Source: Chryseobacterium sp. Leaf180
Lineage (GTDB): Bacteria > Bacteroidota > Bacteroidia > Flavobacteriales > Weeksellaceae
Reading direction: 5' to 3'
NCBI RefSeq assembly: GCF_001424585.1
Contig: NZ_LMPJ01000001.1
Span: 591,054 to 655,053, forward strand
Length of the DNA stretch: 64,000 bases
The notes beneath the pieces are model-generated. The model worked only from the letters and a program-made list of their open reading frames with translations, made no database searches and had not been told where the DNA came from. The translations under genes and the position numbers were made by a program. Positions within the stretch are counted from its first letter, which is position 1; every line of letters starts with the position of its first letter. This document shows, in pieces, positions 25,539 through 34,373 of this stretch.

Positions 25539-26237
25539 ATGAAAAATGTAGTAATCATCGGCTGTGGAAAAGGCATTGGCCTTGAATCAGCAAAAATTTT
25601 ATCGAAGGATTTTAACGTTACCGGAATATCCAGATCAAAGACGGCAGAAATTGAAAATCTTGAAATTGATTTTCATGAATTGGATATTTTAAATGGAAAT
25701 TTAAATGAAATAGCGTTTCCGGATGTTGTGGACGGACTTATTTATGCGCCGGGAAGCATTAATTTAAAACCTTTCAACAGATTGTCTGAGGAAGATTTTA
25801 AAAATGACTTTAATATCAATGTTTTGGGAGCGATCAAAACCATTCAGAAGCTTTTACCGAACTTAAAGAAATCTGAAAGTGCTTCGATTGTACTTTTCAG
25901 CACCGTTGCAGCAAAAATCGGAATGCCTTTTCACAGTTCGGTTGCGGCAAGCAAAAGTGCGGTGGAAGGTTTGGTAAAAAGTTTGGCGGCAGAATTTGCG
26001 ATGCAGAAAATTCGTGTGAACGCGCTTGCGCCTTCTCTGACTGACACTTCACTTGCTTCGCAATTACTCTCAACGCCTGAAAAACGTGAATCTTCTGACA
26101 AAAGACATCCTTTACAACGCATTGGGAAACCTGAGGAAATTGCAGAATTGATTTCATTTTTAATTTCTGAAAAATCTGCATGGATGACCGGACAAATCAT
26201 CGGAATCGATGGTGGAATGGGCGCTGTAAAAATTTAA
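25539..26237 (+). CDS. SDR-family oxidoreductase lacking the catalytic tyrosine
   Basis: A 232-residue short-chain dehydrogenase/reductase fold. The dinucleotide loop is GCGKGIGLESAK, with NINVLGAI and the C-terminal GQIIGIDGGMGAV. The catalytic serine region (LFSTVAA, Ser121) is present, but the YxxxK motif reads SVAASK. Val135 takes the tyrosine position four residues before Lys139. So it is either a non-canonical reductase or a non-enzymatic NAD(P)-binding protein. It lies in the cryptochrome gene block, 16 bases ahead of the MarR gene. Confidence 0.85.
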   Translation: MKNVVIIGCGKGIGLESAKILSKDFNVTGISRSKTAEIENLEIDFHELDILNGNLNEIAFPDVVDGLIYAPGSINLKPFNRLSEEDFKNDFNINVLGAIKTIQKLLPNLKKSESASIVLFSTVAAKIGMPFHSSVAASKSAVEGLVKSLAAEFAMQKIRVNALAPSLTDTSLASQLLSTPEKRESSDKRHPLQRIGKPEEIAELISFLISEKSAWMTGQIIGIDGGMGAVKI

Positions 26238-26253
26238 TGTTAAACTAAAAACT

Positions 26254-26901
26254 ATGAAAACTGAATTTTACATCAATCTTCTTAACGAAATACAGGAATT
26301 TGAAAACTCGGAGTTTTGTAAGCCAAATTCCAGCGTTGAAGATTTCCGGGGTTGGATGAACAATAAGAAGTACGTGAGCGAAAGCCCTACAAAACTGATG
26401 AACAACGAGAATCATCAGGTTTCTTTTTTGGATAATGAAATTTGTAAACAGGTTTTACTATTGGGAAGATATTCAAAACAGTTGATCAGAAAAAGTCTGA
26501 GCGATTTCCCGGAGATTGCGAATGAAGAATTTACATATCTCTACCGTTTGAAAGATGAGCCGTTATTAACAAAAATTCAGCTGACAGAAAAAAACGGTCA
26601 TGAGAAACAGACCGGAATGCAGATCCTGAAAAGGCTGCTCGATCACGGTTTGATTGAAGAACACAGTGATGAAGAAGACCGCAGAATTAAGAAATTAACT
26701 TTGACCGATAAAGGTCAAGAACTTTTTCACAGTTCGGTACATCAGGTTGATATGACTTCAAAAATCTTGTGTGGAAAGCTGAATGAAAATGAAAAGAAAA
26801 CACTTTTGGAAATATTATTAAAGCTGAATGATTTTCATTCTCATTTGCATTCGGAACATAAGAATAGCGACATTTCTCAGATTCAGCAATTTTTTCTTTA
26901 A
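26254..26901 (+). CDS. MarR-family transcriptional regulator
   Basis: A 215-residue winged-helix protein, longer than typical MarR proteins (about 140-160) because of an N-terminal extension of about 60 residues. The recognition region is QMQ-free but MarR-like: TGMQILKRLLDHGLIEEHSDEEDRRIKKLTLTDKG, with the conserved wing arginines (DRR). MarR proteins bind DNA as dimers and often respond to small ligands or redox state. It closes the light-associated block and probably controls the SDR with which it is cotranscribed. Confidence 0.85.
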   Translation: MKTEFYINLLNEIQEFENSEFCKPNSSVEDFRGWMNNKKYVSESPTKLMNNENHQVSFLDNEICKQVLLLGRYSKQLIRKSLSDFPEIANEEFTYLYRLKDEPLLTKIQLTEKNGHEKQTGMQILKRLLDHGLIEEHSDEEDRRIKKLTLTDKGQELFHSSVHQVDMTSKILCGKLNENEKKTLLEILLKLNDFHSHLHSEHKNSDISQIQQFFL

Positions 26902-26921
26902 AGTTTACAACTTTTATAAAA

Positions 26922-26955
26922 AAAATAAGTCATCCAAAACTGGATGACTTATTTT
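26922..26955. terminator. Bidirectional terminator, MarR / OmpA
   Basis: An 11-bp perfect stem (TAAGTCATCCA 26926-26936 and TGGATGACTTA 26941-26951) with an AAAC loop and A/T runs on both sides. It lies between converging stop codons at 26901 and 26974. Confidence 0.9.
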
Positions 26956-26973
26956 ATGATCAAAAGGTTTTAA

Positions 26974-28434
26974 TTATTTCGCTTCGAAATAAACTCTTCT
27001 GTTTGCTCTGTTTTTCCATTCCGGACATTTAGAAGCTGGATCACACTCTGGGTATTTAAGGTCTTTTTTACCTCTACCGATTGCATTGATTTTACCAGAA
27101 GCTACACCGTTTTGTAATAAATAACTTTTTACGCTTCCTGCTCTTCTTTCAGATAACTTTTGGTTATATTCATCAGAACCTACAGTATCAGTAGCTCCAA
27201 TCACAGTATAAGTACCGTCTGAAGAATTAATATAATTGATAGCGCTGTTCAAGATTGGTGTGTTGTTTGGTAAAATTCTGTCAGAATTAAAGTCAAACTC
27301 AATACCGTCCAATTTTGTTTCAGTTTCTGTAACAGTGTTAGTTGGCATTGTAGTGTTAGTCATTGGACATCCACCGTTTTCTACCGGTCCTGGTACAGTC
27401 ACACATTTGTCATAAAGATCGATTACTCCATCCATATCAACATCTAATGCAACACCTGCTCCATCTACTCTAGCACCAGCTGGAGTATCTAACTGTCTGT
27501 CCCAATCGTCGCAAACACCATCATTATCATTATCACCAGCTTTACAAACTTCGATATCCTGATTTTTGTTTTCAAGCTCTGTAATTTTGTAATAGATTTC
27601 CTGCAATGGGTCATGCCACATTAAGTGATTATCATGCTTACCAAGGTTGATTGACAGACCTAAAGTAGCATTCACAAAATTGTCAGAAACCTGATCTTCT
27701 CTTCTGTTGATTTCACTGTATTGAGCTCCACCACCGTCGAATTCATCATCCGTTGTAACAACGTACATTACTCTACCTTCGATGTCTACTCTATTGCTCA
27801 ATTTATATTTAAGACCTGCACCAGCCTGTCCAAATAACGAATTTCCTTTGAAAGGCTTGATTTCAGTTGCCAGTCTCTGTCCGTTGATATCTTTCTGATA
27901 TGCTTTGTAAGCTAATGTACCAATACCTGCATAACCATGTAATGCCCATCTGAATGGTGATTTGTTGTCAACTCTTCTTAATAAATTAGAAAAGTTAATA
28001 TCTCCTAATAATGAGATTGCATTGTATTGAGTTCTACCTGCAACTTGTTGGAAAGCCGGAACATTTGTAGGAACTGCATCTTTAGTATTGAACCAGCCCT
28101 GTCTTGTTTCACCTCTGTCATACTGTACTCTCAAACCGAAAGCATGAGTAATTGCCTTATCAATACTCACATATCCTGAGTAGCCAAAAAGGTTTTTACC
28201 GTTTCCGTTTTTGATAGATGTCAAATCTGCAGATTGAATCAGTGGTGTACCAGCTCCAAATGAAATTGACCAGTCATTAAATCTTTTTGATTCTTGTGTG
28301 AAAGGAGACACATTTGCAGATCCTGAAGAATACGTGTTTGGATATTCTCCTGTTGATACTCTCATAGAGTCTTGGGCACTCATTACCGCGGGTACCGATA
28401 ATGCTAGCGATAAGATAGCTAAACTTAGTTTCAT
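26974..28434 (-). CDS. OmpA-family outer membrane protein
   Basis: A 486-residue outer-membrane protein. A signal peptide (residues about 1-20, MKLSLAILSLALSVPAVMSA) leads to an N-terminal beta barrel (about 45-250). Calcium-binding thrombospondin-3-like repeats follow (DNDNDGVCDDWD, DVDMDGVIDLYDKC), then an OmpA peptidoglycan-binding domain at about 365-486 (EFDFNSDRILPN, ATDTVGSDEYNQKLSERRA). It anchors the outer membrane to the cell wall. The frame continues to 28554, but the ATG at 28434 gives a clean signal peptide. It is likely highly expressed. Confidence 0.93.
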   Translation of the reverse strand: MKLSLAILSLALSVPAVMSAQDSMRVSTGEYPNTYSSGSANVSPFTQESKRFNDWSISFGAGTPLIQSADLTSIKNGNGKNLFGYSGYVSIDKAITHAFGLRVQYDRGETRQGWFNTKDAVPTNVPAFQQVAGRTQYNAISLLGDINFSNLLRRVDNKSPFRWALHGYAGIGTLAYKAYQKDINGQRLATEIKPFKGNSLFGQAGAGLKYKLSNRVDIEGRVMYVVTTDDEFDGGGAQYSEINRREDQVSDNFVNATLGLSINLGKHDNHLMWHDPLQEIYYKITELENKNQDIEVCKAGDNDNDGVCDDWDRQLDTPAGARVDGAGVALDVDMDGVIDLYDKCVTVPGPVENGGCPMTNTTMPTNTVTETETKLDGIEFDFNSDRILPNNTPILNSAINYINSSDGTYTVIGATDTVGSDEYNQKLSERRAGSVKSYLLQNGVASGKINAIGRGKKDLKYPECDPASKCPEWKNRANRRVYFEAK

Positions 28435-28866
28435 ATAAATAATTTTATTGTTAATATTTCTTAATACAATTTTCACAATTAAACAAACTTTAAACTCAAC
28501 TTCTGAAAAGTGGCTCACAGTAAGCTTTTGTTTGTGATGACCTGACTTATCCAATTACCGTACCAAAAACTACCATATACGACAATCCTGACAACCATCA
28601 TGTTGTACCTTGAAAAAGTGAAATATTAATCACTATAATAATTATCGAAGGTATATATCATGATGATCAAAGACTTAAGACCTGCAAATAAATTAAACAC
28701 AACCTTATTTTTGAGAAATATCTTTAGATTAAAATTTTATTAACCCATAATAATGAAAAATCAATTTATAAATATTTCACTTTTCTGAACGAGAAAATCG
28801 TCGCTGTTTGTTCCAAAATCCCAAGGCATAGATTTTGTAATCCGTCTTTCACTAAATATATAAACT
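28435..28866. other. Long divergent intergenic region
   Basis: This 432-base AT-rich stretch separates the divergent ompA and small membrane protein genes. I see no credible reading frame. Near the right end a promoter candidate serves the small membrane gene. The ompA side probably carries a long 5' untranslated region, but I could not pick its promoter with confidence. Confidence 0.6.
28807..28837 (+). promoter_or_regulatory. Promoter candidate for small membrane protein
   Basis: TTTG (28807-28810), an 18-base spacer, and TAGATTTTG (28829-28837), which is the TAnnTTTG -7 box with one extra T. It lies 29 bases before the ATG at 28867. Confidence 0.35.
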
Positions 28867-29052
28867 ATGAACGTAAAAAGAATTTTCGGGACAGTGCTTA
28901 CCATCTGTGGCATCGTAGGATTAATCTATGCTGGCTACTCTTTAGTAAACAAAAGCGCAACGTATATGACGCTTGGCGTAGTCGGCGTTATCGCACTTAT
29001 CTTCTTCGTTTCAGGAATTGGTCTCGTAAAGAATACAAGAGACGAAGGCTAG
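28867..29052 (+). CDS. Small two-helix membrane protein, unknown function
   Basis: A 61-residue hydrophobic protein with two predicted membrane helices (about 5-25 and 32-54) joined by a short loop (NKSATYMT), and a charged end KNTRDEG. I recognise no named family. It has its own promoter candidate and a strong terminator, so it is probably a real monocistronic gene rather than noise. Its neighbours give no functional clue. Confidence 0.75.
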   Translation: MNVKRIFGTVLTICGIVGLIYAGYSLVNKSATYMTLGVVGVIALIFFVSGIGLVKNTRDEG

Positions 29053-29072
29053 AAATTAGAAAGAAAAGCTTT

Positions 29073-29108
29073 AAAGCGGTGAACAGGATTTGTTTGCCGC
29101 TTTTTTTA
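29073..29108 (+). terminator. Rho-independent terminator
   Basis: Outer stem AAAGCGG (29073-29079) with CCGCTTT (29097-29103), an inner AACA/TGTT helix (29082-29085, 29091-29094), and a T-run. It follows the small membrane protein gene by 20 bases. Confidence 0.85.
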
Positions 29109-29161
29109 TTGTATCCATACAGAAAACTTCCACAATATTTTTTTCATTCAATCTTATATCC

Positions 29162-29169
29162 TAAATTTG
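29162..29169 (+). promoter_or_regulatory. -7 promoter element candidate, ankyrin operon
   Basis: TAAATTTG followed by C at 29162-29170 matches the Bacteroidota TAnnTTTG box and lies 31 bases before the ankyrin gene ATG. No clear TTTG -33 box is seen. Confidence 0.4.
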
Positions 29170-29200
29170 CGATCAATATTTAGAATAAATAAAAATAAGA

Positions 29201-30679
29201 ATGAAAAAGCTTCTATATTCTTCTTTAATTTTGCTTTCCGCATTTTTCAGCGCACAAAAAAATACATTTTTAAGCCAGGATTTCTGGAAAACAAAACCCA
29301 CCTTAGAATTGGTAAAAACCGAAATCGAGCGTGGTAACAGTGTTTCAGAAAAAAATGGTGGAGCGTTCGACCCTGTTACTTTAGCGATAAATAATAAAGC
29401 CAATACTGAAGTTATCAAATTTCTTGTGGAGCAACCGGGAAATTCCGTTGATAAAATAACGCACGATGGCAGAATTTATCTCCATTGGGCGGCGATGAGC
29501 GGAAATACAGATTTAGTCGAATATTTAATAAAGAAAGGTTCGGATGTAAACTTTAAAGATACCAAGGGCACTACTCCACTTGTTTTTGCGTCGAACGCCG
29601 GAGTTGTTGATCCAAAAATTTATCAGTTATTTTTTAACCGAGGCGTTCAGCCAACAGAAAAATATAAAAACGGAGCCAACATTTTAATGCTTTCTGCAGG
29701 AAATGACGACTCCGGGAATCTCAGAAAATTTCTTTTAACAAAAGGTTTAAAATTATCAGATACCGACGACTACGGCAGCACAGCGTTTGATTACGCTGCA
29801 GCTTTCGGTAAAATGGACGTTTTAAAATCTTTGATTTCTGAAAAAGTAAAACCAACTGACAAAGCACTTCTTTTCGCTGCGCAGGGAACGCGGTCAGTTA
29901 CGAACGGATTGCCGGTTTACAAATATCTGATTGAAGATTTAAAATTAAATCCGAAAGTGACGAATGAAAGCGGCACAACAGTTTTACATCTGATCGCCCG
30001 AAAAAACAATCAGTCAGAAAACATTACCTATTTTATCGGTAAAGGCGTGAAAGCTGAAGCTTTAGACAAAGATGGAAATACCGCTTTAATGCTTGCTTCA
30101 AGTGGAAAAGACTTAGAAAATGTAAAAACACTTCTCTCACAATCAAAAAATATCAACAGCGTAAATGCAAACGGTCAGTCAGCACTTACGATGGCTGTAG
30201 AAAACGGTTCTGAGGAGATTGTTGCTTTTCTTTTAAATAATAAAGCCGATGTAAATATTTCAGATAAAAAAGGAAATAACCTCGCCTATTATCTTTTAAA
30301 TTCTTACCGACCGCCACAACCAAACCAGAAAGATCAGTTTTCGGAAAAGTTAATGCTTTTAAAGAACGCCGGTTTTGATATTTCTAAACCGCAAAAAGAC
30401 GGTAACACGCTTTATCACTTGGCTGCCGCAAAAAATGATCTTCTGATTTTCGAGAAACTTGATTTTAAAAATGCAGATATCAATGCTTTGAATGGTGAAA
30501 AATTAACTGCTCTGCAAAAAGCTGCTTTAATATCTAAAAACGATAAAATGCTGAAATATCTCGTGGCAAAAGGTGCCAGTAAAACAGCTAAAACTGAGTT
30601 TGACGAAACTGCGTACGATCTGGCAACGGAAAATGAAGAGCTAAAGAAAAACAATGTATCACTCGATTTTTTAAAATAA
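29201..30679 (+). CDS. Secreted ankyrin-repeat protein
   Basis: A 492-residue protein with a signal peptide (about 1-18, ending FFSAQ) and around ten ankyrin repeats covering nearly the whole mature chain, for example DGRIYLHWAAMSGNTDLVEYLIKKG (residues 90-114) and NGQSALTMAVENGSEEIVAFLLNNKADVN. Ankyrin arrays bind other proteins. It is the first gene of an operon with DUF2271, a PepSY flavoprotein and ApbE, four bases before DUF2271. I infer a periplasmic scaffold or partner for the redox proteins downstream. Confidence 0.88.
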   Translation: MKKLLYSSLILLSAFFSAQKNTFLSQDFWKTKPTLELVKTEIERGNSVSEKNGGAFDPVTLAINNKANTEVIKFLVEQPGNSVDKITHDGRIYLHWAAMSGNTDLVEYLIKKGSDVNFKDTKGTTPLVFASNAGVVDPKIYQLFFNRGVQPTEKYKNGANILMLSAGNDDSGNLRKFLLTKGLKLSDTDDYGSTAFDYAAAFGKMDVLKSLISEKVKPTDKALLFAAQGTRSVTNGLPVYKYLIEDLKLNPKVTNESGTTVLHLIARKNNQSENITYFIGKGVKAEALDKDGNTALMLASSGKDLENVKTLLSQSKNINSVNANGQSALTMAVENGSEEIVAFLLNNKADVNISDKKGNNLAYYLLNSYRPPQPNQKDQFSEKLMLLKNAGFDISKPQKDGNTLYHLAAAKNDLLIFEKLDFKNADINALNGEKLTALQKAALISKNDKMLKYLVAKGASKTAKTEFDETAYDLATENEELKKNNVSLDFLK

Positions 30680-30683
30680 AACA

Positions 30684-31163
30684 ATGAATTTTTACACCAG
30701 AATATTTTCGCTGACCGCTTTCCTTATTTTTTCAGCAATCTTCAGCGCGCAGGTTTCAAAATATAAATGTATGCTTCAAATGACCAATTACGACGGCGAA
30801 AAGGCATATATAGTGATCTCGCTCATCAACCCAAAAGGCGGTTACGAAAAGACGCTGTACATGATGGGACCAGACAAAAAATGGCAGGAAACCCTGAAAG
30901 AATGGAACAAATCGCCAGCAAAAAAAACACCTAATCTCAGTGCTGTCACCGGTGCATCGATTGCCGGCGGCGACCGAAATATTTCGACATTTTCGATCGA
31001 CGATAAATATTTAGATAAAGGCTACAAAATCCGTTTTGAAAGCGCCGTTGAAGATCAAAAATACAACGTCACAGATCTAGAAATTCCTTTCACAAAGGCT
31101 GGTGTTATCACAAAAGTGGAAGGCAAAGGCTACATTCGTTACGTGAAAATCAACAAGCTGTAG
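30684..31163 (+). CDS. DUF2271 periplasmic protein, candidate flavinylation target
   Basis: A 159-residue protein with a signal peptide (about 1-22, ending SAIFSAQ) and a beta-rich DUF2271 domain. Residues 86-92 read SAVTGAS. The TGAS element resembles the [S/T]GA[T/S] site at which ApbE attaches FMN to a serine or threonine, making Ser92 (codon 30957-30959) the candidate. The gene sits between a secreted ankyrin protein and a PepSY flavoprotein, with apbE two genes downstream. The proposed role is a periplasmic one-electron carrier. Confidence 0.8.
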   Translation: MNFYTRIFSLTAFLIFSAIFSAQVSKYKCMLQMTNYDGEKAYIVISLINPKGGYEKTLYMMGPDKKWQETLKEWNKSPAKKTPNLSAVTGASIAGGDRNISTFSIDDKYLDKGYKIRFESAVEDQKYNVTDLEIPFTKAGVITKVEGKGYIRYVKINKL

Positions 31164-31175
31164 AATTTTCGCGGC

Positions 31176-33368
31176 ATGACATTATCTTTCTGGCGTCTCG
31201 CGCATCTCGCGCTCGCGATTTTTTCGTTTCTCTTTCTTTTTGTGGCTTCCGCAACGGGGATTTTTCTTGCATACGACGCCGTGCAGGAAAAATATCAGCC
31301 ATACAAATCTGAGAAATTTGCAAGTCTTTCGTTAGCTGACGCTGTTTTTACTCTAAAGCAGAAATATTCCGAAATTACCGAGATCAACATCGATCATAAC
31401 GGATTTGTTTTGCTTGAAGGAATGAACGAAAATGGAGATAATGTCAAAATTTATGTAGATCCTGCGACAGGAAAAGAACTTGGAAAACCTGAAGAAAAAT
31501 CGAAGCTGTACAACTGGGTTTTGTCGCTGCACCGCTCCTTATTTTTTAAAGAAACAGGGCGTTTCGCCGTTGGTATTATCTCTGCAATCCTCGTTCTGAT
31601 AACGCTTTCCGGCATTTTTCTTATTATTAAAAGACAGAAAAGCTTTAGGCATTTTTTCGACAAAATTAAAAAAGACCATTTCGCTCAATATTTTCATGTC
31701 GTTTCTGGTAGACTTTTTTTAATTCCGATTTTGCTTATTTCTTTGACGGCTACTTTTCTTTTTCTGGAGAGATTTGAGATTATTCCGAGAGGAAAAAACC
31801 ATAAAACTGTTTTTAAAGAAAATCCACAGGCGCAAAAAATTGATTTAAAAAATTCAGATTTATTCAAAAACACTCAACTTTCCGACGTCAGGAAAATCGA
31901 ATTTCCTTTTATTGAAGACGATGCGGAAGAATTTTACATGGTAAAACTCAGTGACCGTGATCTGGTCATTAATCAGATTACCGGCGAAAAAGTTTCTGAA
32001 GAAATATCATCCCGGCAATTAAACTTGAAAGATGTAAGCCTGAATCTGCATACAGGCCGCGGCAATATTCTTCTGGCAATCATTCTCGGTCTGTCATGTT
32101 TGAGCATCATTACGTTTATGATCTCAGGATTTCTAATCACATTTAAACGTTCAAAAAATAAAATCCGGAATAAATTCTCCGCGGAAAATGCAGAAATTAT
32201 TTTGCTTTTCGGTTCAGAAAACGGTTCTACTTTAGGTTTTGCTTCAAAAATTCATCAGCAGTTGCTTTCAGAGGGAAAAAAATCTTTCCTGACAGAAATG
32301 AACAAACTGACGTCATTTCCCAAGGCAAAATATCTCGTCGTTTTTACTTCAACTTACGGCCTGGGCGACGCACCAAGCAATGCAAACCAGTTTGAAAACA
32401 AACTAAAAAATATTGATTTCACTCAAAATATAAAATATTCAGTCGTTGGTTTTGGCTCGAAATCTTATGATGAATTTTGTGCATTTGCGGTAAAAGCTGA
32501 TCAGATTTTAGCCGAAAAATCTTTCGAAAGAATATTACAAATGGCCACTGTAAACGACCGTTCGACATCTCAGTTTGCTGATTGGGTTAAAAACTGGTCA
32601 GCCGAAACGTTGATTCCTTTGGCGACTGCGCCTTCCGTTTATAATGAGGCACAGCTAAAACTCAAAAAATTTAAAGTCGTTTCTAAAACTGCCACTGAAG
32701 GAGAAAACCAAACGATAAAAATTGTTTTAAAAGCTGATTTCAGAACGAAATTTTCTTCAGGAGATTTGCTGGCGGTTTATCCTGATGATACTGCAAAAGA
32801 ACGTTTTTATTCGATCGGAAAAGTCGGTGGAAATATCCAGCTGATTGTAAAAGTTCATGAAAATGGATTTGGCTCCGGATTTTTAAATCAAATGAAAGAA
32901 GGTGAAAGTCTCAACGCGAAACTGATTAAAAATTCATCTTTTCATCTTCCAGCAAAAAAGAACGATGTTGCGATGATCGCCAACGGAACCGGAATTGCAC
33001 CGTTTTTAGGAATGATTGATGAAAACGCAGGGAAGAACAATATTCATCTGTATTGCGGATTCAGAAAAGAAACGGAAATGACGAAATTTTACGATTCTTT
33101 TGCTGAAAATAATCAGCGTAATGGAAGACTCGCTTCTTATTCGGTCGCATTTTCGAGAGAAAAAGATCATCATTATGTTATGGATTTGGTGCAGCGTGAT
33201 CAGGAAAAATTCGTGAAAATATTTACCGAAGGTGGAACAGTGATGATTTGCGGCTCGCTGAAAATGCAGCACGACATCGAAAATACACTCCGCGGAATCT
33301 GCACCATCAACGGACTCGATTACGAAAATTTCAAAACTGCCGGACAGATTCTCACGGATTGCTATTAA
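31176..33368 (+). CDS. PepSY transmembrane flavodoxin-reductase fusion
   Basis: A 730-residue membrane flavoprotein. Residues 1-325 are a PepSY_TM region with four membrane helices and histidines His10, His119, His174 and His292, in positions that could bind haem, with periplasmic PepSY-like segments. Residues about 338-475 are a flavodoxin domain (ILLFGSENGSTLGFA). Residues about 495-730 form a ferredoxin-NADP reductase-like module with FAD binding (RFYSIGKVGG) and NAD(P) binding (MIANGTGIAPFLG and VMICGSLKMQ). This organisation moves electrons from cytoplasmic NADPH across the membrane. The likely acceptor is the flavinylated DUF2271 protein; iron reduction is an alternative. Confidence 0.88.
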   Translation: MTLSFWRLAHLALAIFSFLFLFVASATGIFLAYDAVQEKYQPYKSEKFASLSLADAVFTLKQKYSEITEINIDHNGFVLLEGMNENGDNVKIYVDPATGKELGKPEEKSKLYNWVLSLHRSLFFKETGRFAVGIISAILVLITLSGIFLIIKRQKSFRHFFDKIKKDHFAQYFHVVSGRLFLIPILLISLTATFLFLERFEIIPRGKNHKTVFKENPQAQKIDLKNSDLFKNTQLSDVRKIEFPFIEDDAEEFYMVKLSDRDLVINQITGEKVSEEISSRQLNLKDVSLNLHTGRGNILLAIILGLSCLSIITFMISGFLITFKRSKNKIRNKFSAENAEIILLFGSENGSTLGFASKIHQQLLSEGKKSFLTEMNKLTSFPKAKYLVVFTSTYGLGDAPSNANQFENKLKNIDFTQNIKYSVVGFGSKSYDEFCAFAVKADQILAEKSFERILQMATVNDRSTSQFADWVKNWSAETLIPLATAPSVYNEAQLKLKKFKVVSKTATEGENQTIKIVLKADFRTKFSSGDLLAVYPDDTAKERFYSIGKVGGNIQLIVKVHENGFGSGFLNQMKEGESLNAKLIKNSSFHLPAKKNDVAMIANGTGIAPFLGMIDENAGKNNIHLYCGFRKETEMTKFYDSFAENNQRNGRLASYSVAFSREKDHHYVMDLVQRDQEKFVKIFTEGGTVMICGSLKMQHDIENTLRGICTINGLDYENFKTAGQILTDCY

Positions 33369-33377
33369 CTATTTCTG

Positions 33378-34367
33378 ATGCGTATTTTTAGTTTTAAAAT
33401 AATAACTATTCTCTTTACCTGCATCGCTGTGTTAAGTTTTTCGCAGGTTCAGAAAAGCCGTGCAGTGACATTAATGGGAAGCCGTTTTGATATTACAGTG
33501 GTTGATTCTCATGAAGGTAAAGCTGACAAAAGTATTGATCTTGCCATCAAAGAAATTTCCAGAATTGAAGATTTGATTTCAGAATGGAAACCGGAAACCG
33601 AGATTTCGAAAGTCAATAAAAACGCCGGAATTAAATCTGTAAAAGTCTCTGCAGAAGTTTTAAATTTAACCGAAAAAGCACTTTATTTCTCTGAAATTAC
33701 AGATGGAGCTTTTGATATCAGTATCGCAGCTTTGGATAAAATCTGGAAGTTTGACGATTCCATGAATGAAATTCCTGCCGACAGTTTAATCCGTAAATCA
33801 ATAGAAAAAGTCGGTTATCAAAATATCATCATTGACCGAAAAAATTCAACTGTCTTCCTAAAAAAACCGGGAATGAAAATCGGGTTTGGCTCCATAGGAA
33901 AAGGCTATGCAGCGGATGCTGCGCGGGAGCTTCTGAAAAAAAACGGTGTGAAAGGCGGCATTATCAACGCGTCCGGAGATCTTTCGACTTGGGGAAATCA
34001 GGCTGACGGAAGTCTTTGGACAATCGGCATCAACAATCCTTTTAAAGAAAATATTGCCGAAGTTCTGCAGTTTAAAGAATATTCTGTGACGACTTCTGGA
34101 AGTTATGAGAAGTTTGCAGAAATCAATGGTATTCGGTATTCACATATTATCAACCCAAAAACCGGCATGCCTTCTACGGGTTTGACGAGTGTGACTGTCA
34201 TCGGAAAAGATGCGACTTCTGCCAACGGTTTCAGCACTTCAGTTATGGTTTTAGGTAAGAAGAAAGGAATAAAATTGATCAACAATTTTCCGGAATTTCA
34301 ATATCTGCTGATCACCGATAAAGGGAAAATTATCAAGTCAAAAAACTTCAAAAATATTTATCCCTAA
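33378..34367 (+). CDS. apbE: FAD:protein FMN transferase ApbE
   Basis: A 329-residue exported flavin transferase that links FMN covalently to serine or threonine in target proteins. A signal peptide spans about residues 1-22. Family motifs include VTLMGSRFDITV, FGSIGKGYAADAA, GGIINASGDLSTWG and the metal-binding HIINPKTGMPSTG. It is the last gene of the ankyrin / DUF2271 / PepSY operon, nine bases after the flavoprotein. This argues that its substrate is encoded there, most likely DUF2271. Confidence 0.93.
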   Translation: MRIFSFKIITILFTCIAVLSFSQVQKSRAVTLMGSRFDITVVDSHEGKADKSIDLAIKEISRIEDLISEWKPETEISKVNKNAGIKSVKVSAEVLNLTEKALYFSEITDGAFDISIAALDKIWKFDDSMNEIPADSLIRKSIEKVGYQNIIIDRKNSTVFLKKPGMKIGFGSIGKGYAADAARELLKKNGVKGGIINASGDLSTWGNQADGSLWTIGINNPFKENIAEVLQFKEYSVTTSGSYEKFAEINGIRYSHIINPKTGMPSTGLTSVTVIGKDATSANGFSTSVMVLGKKKGIKLINNFPEFQYLLITDKGKIIKSKNFKNIYP

Positions 34368-34373
34368 AATAAA

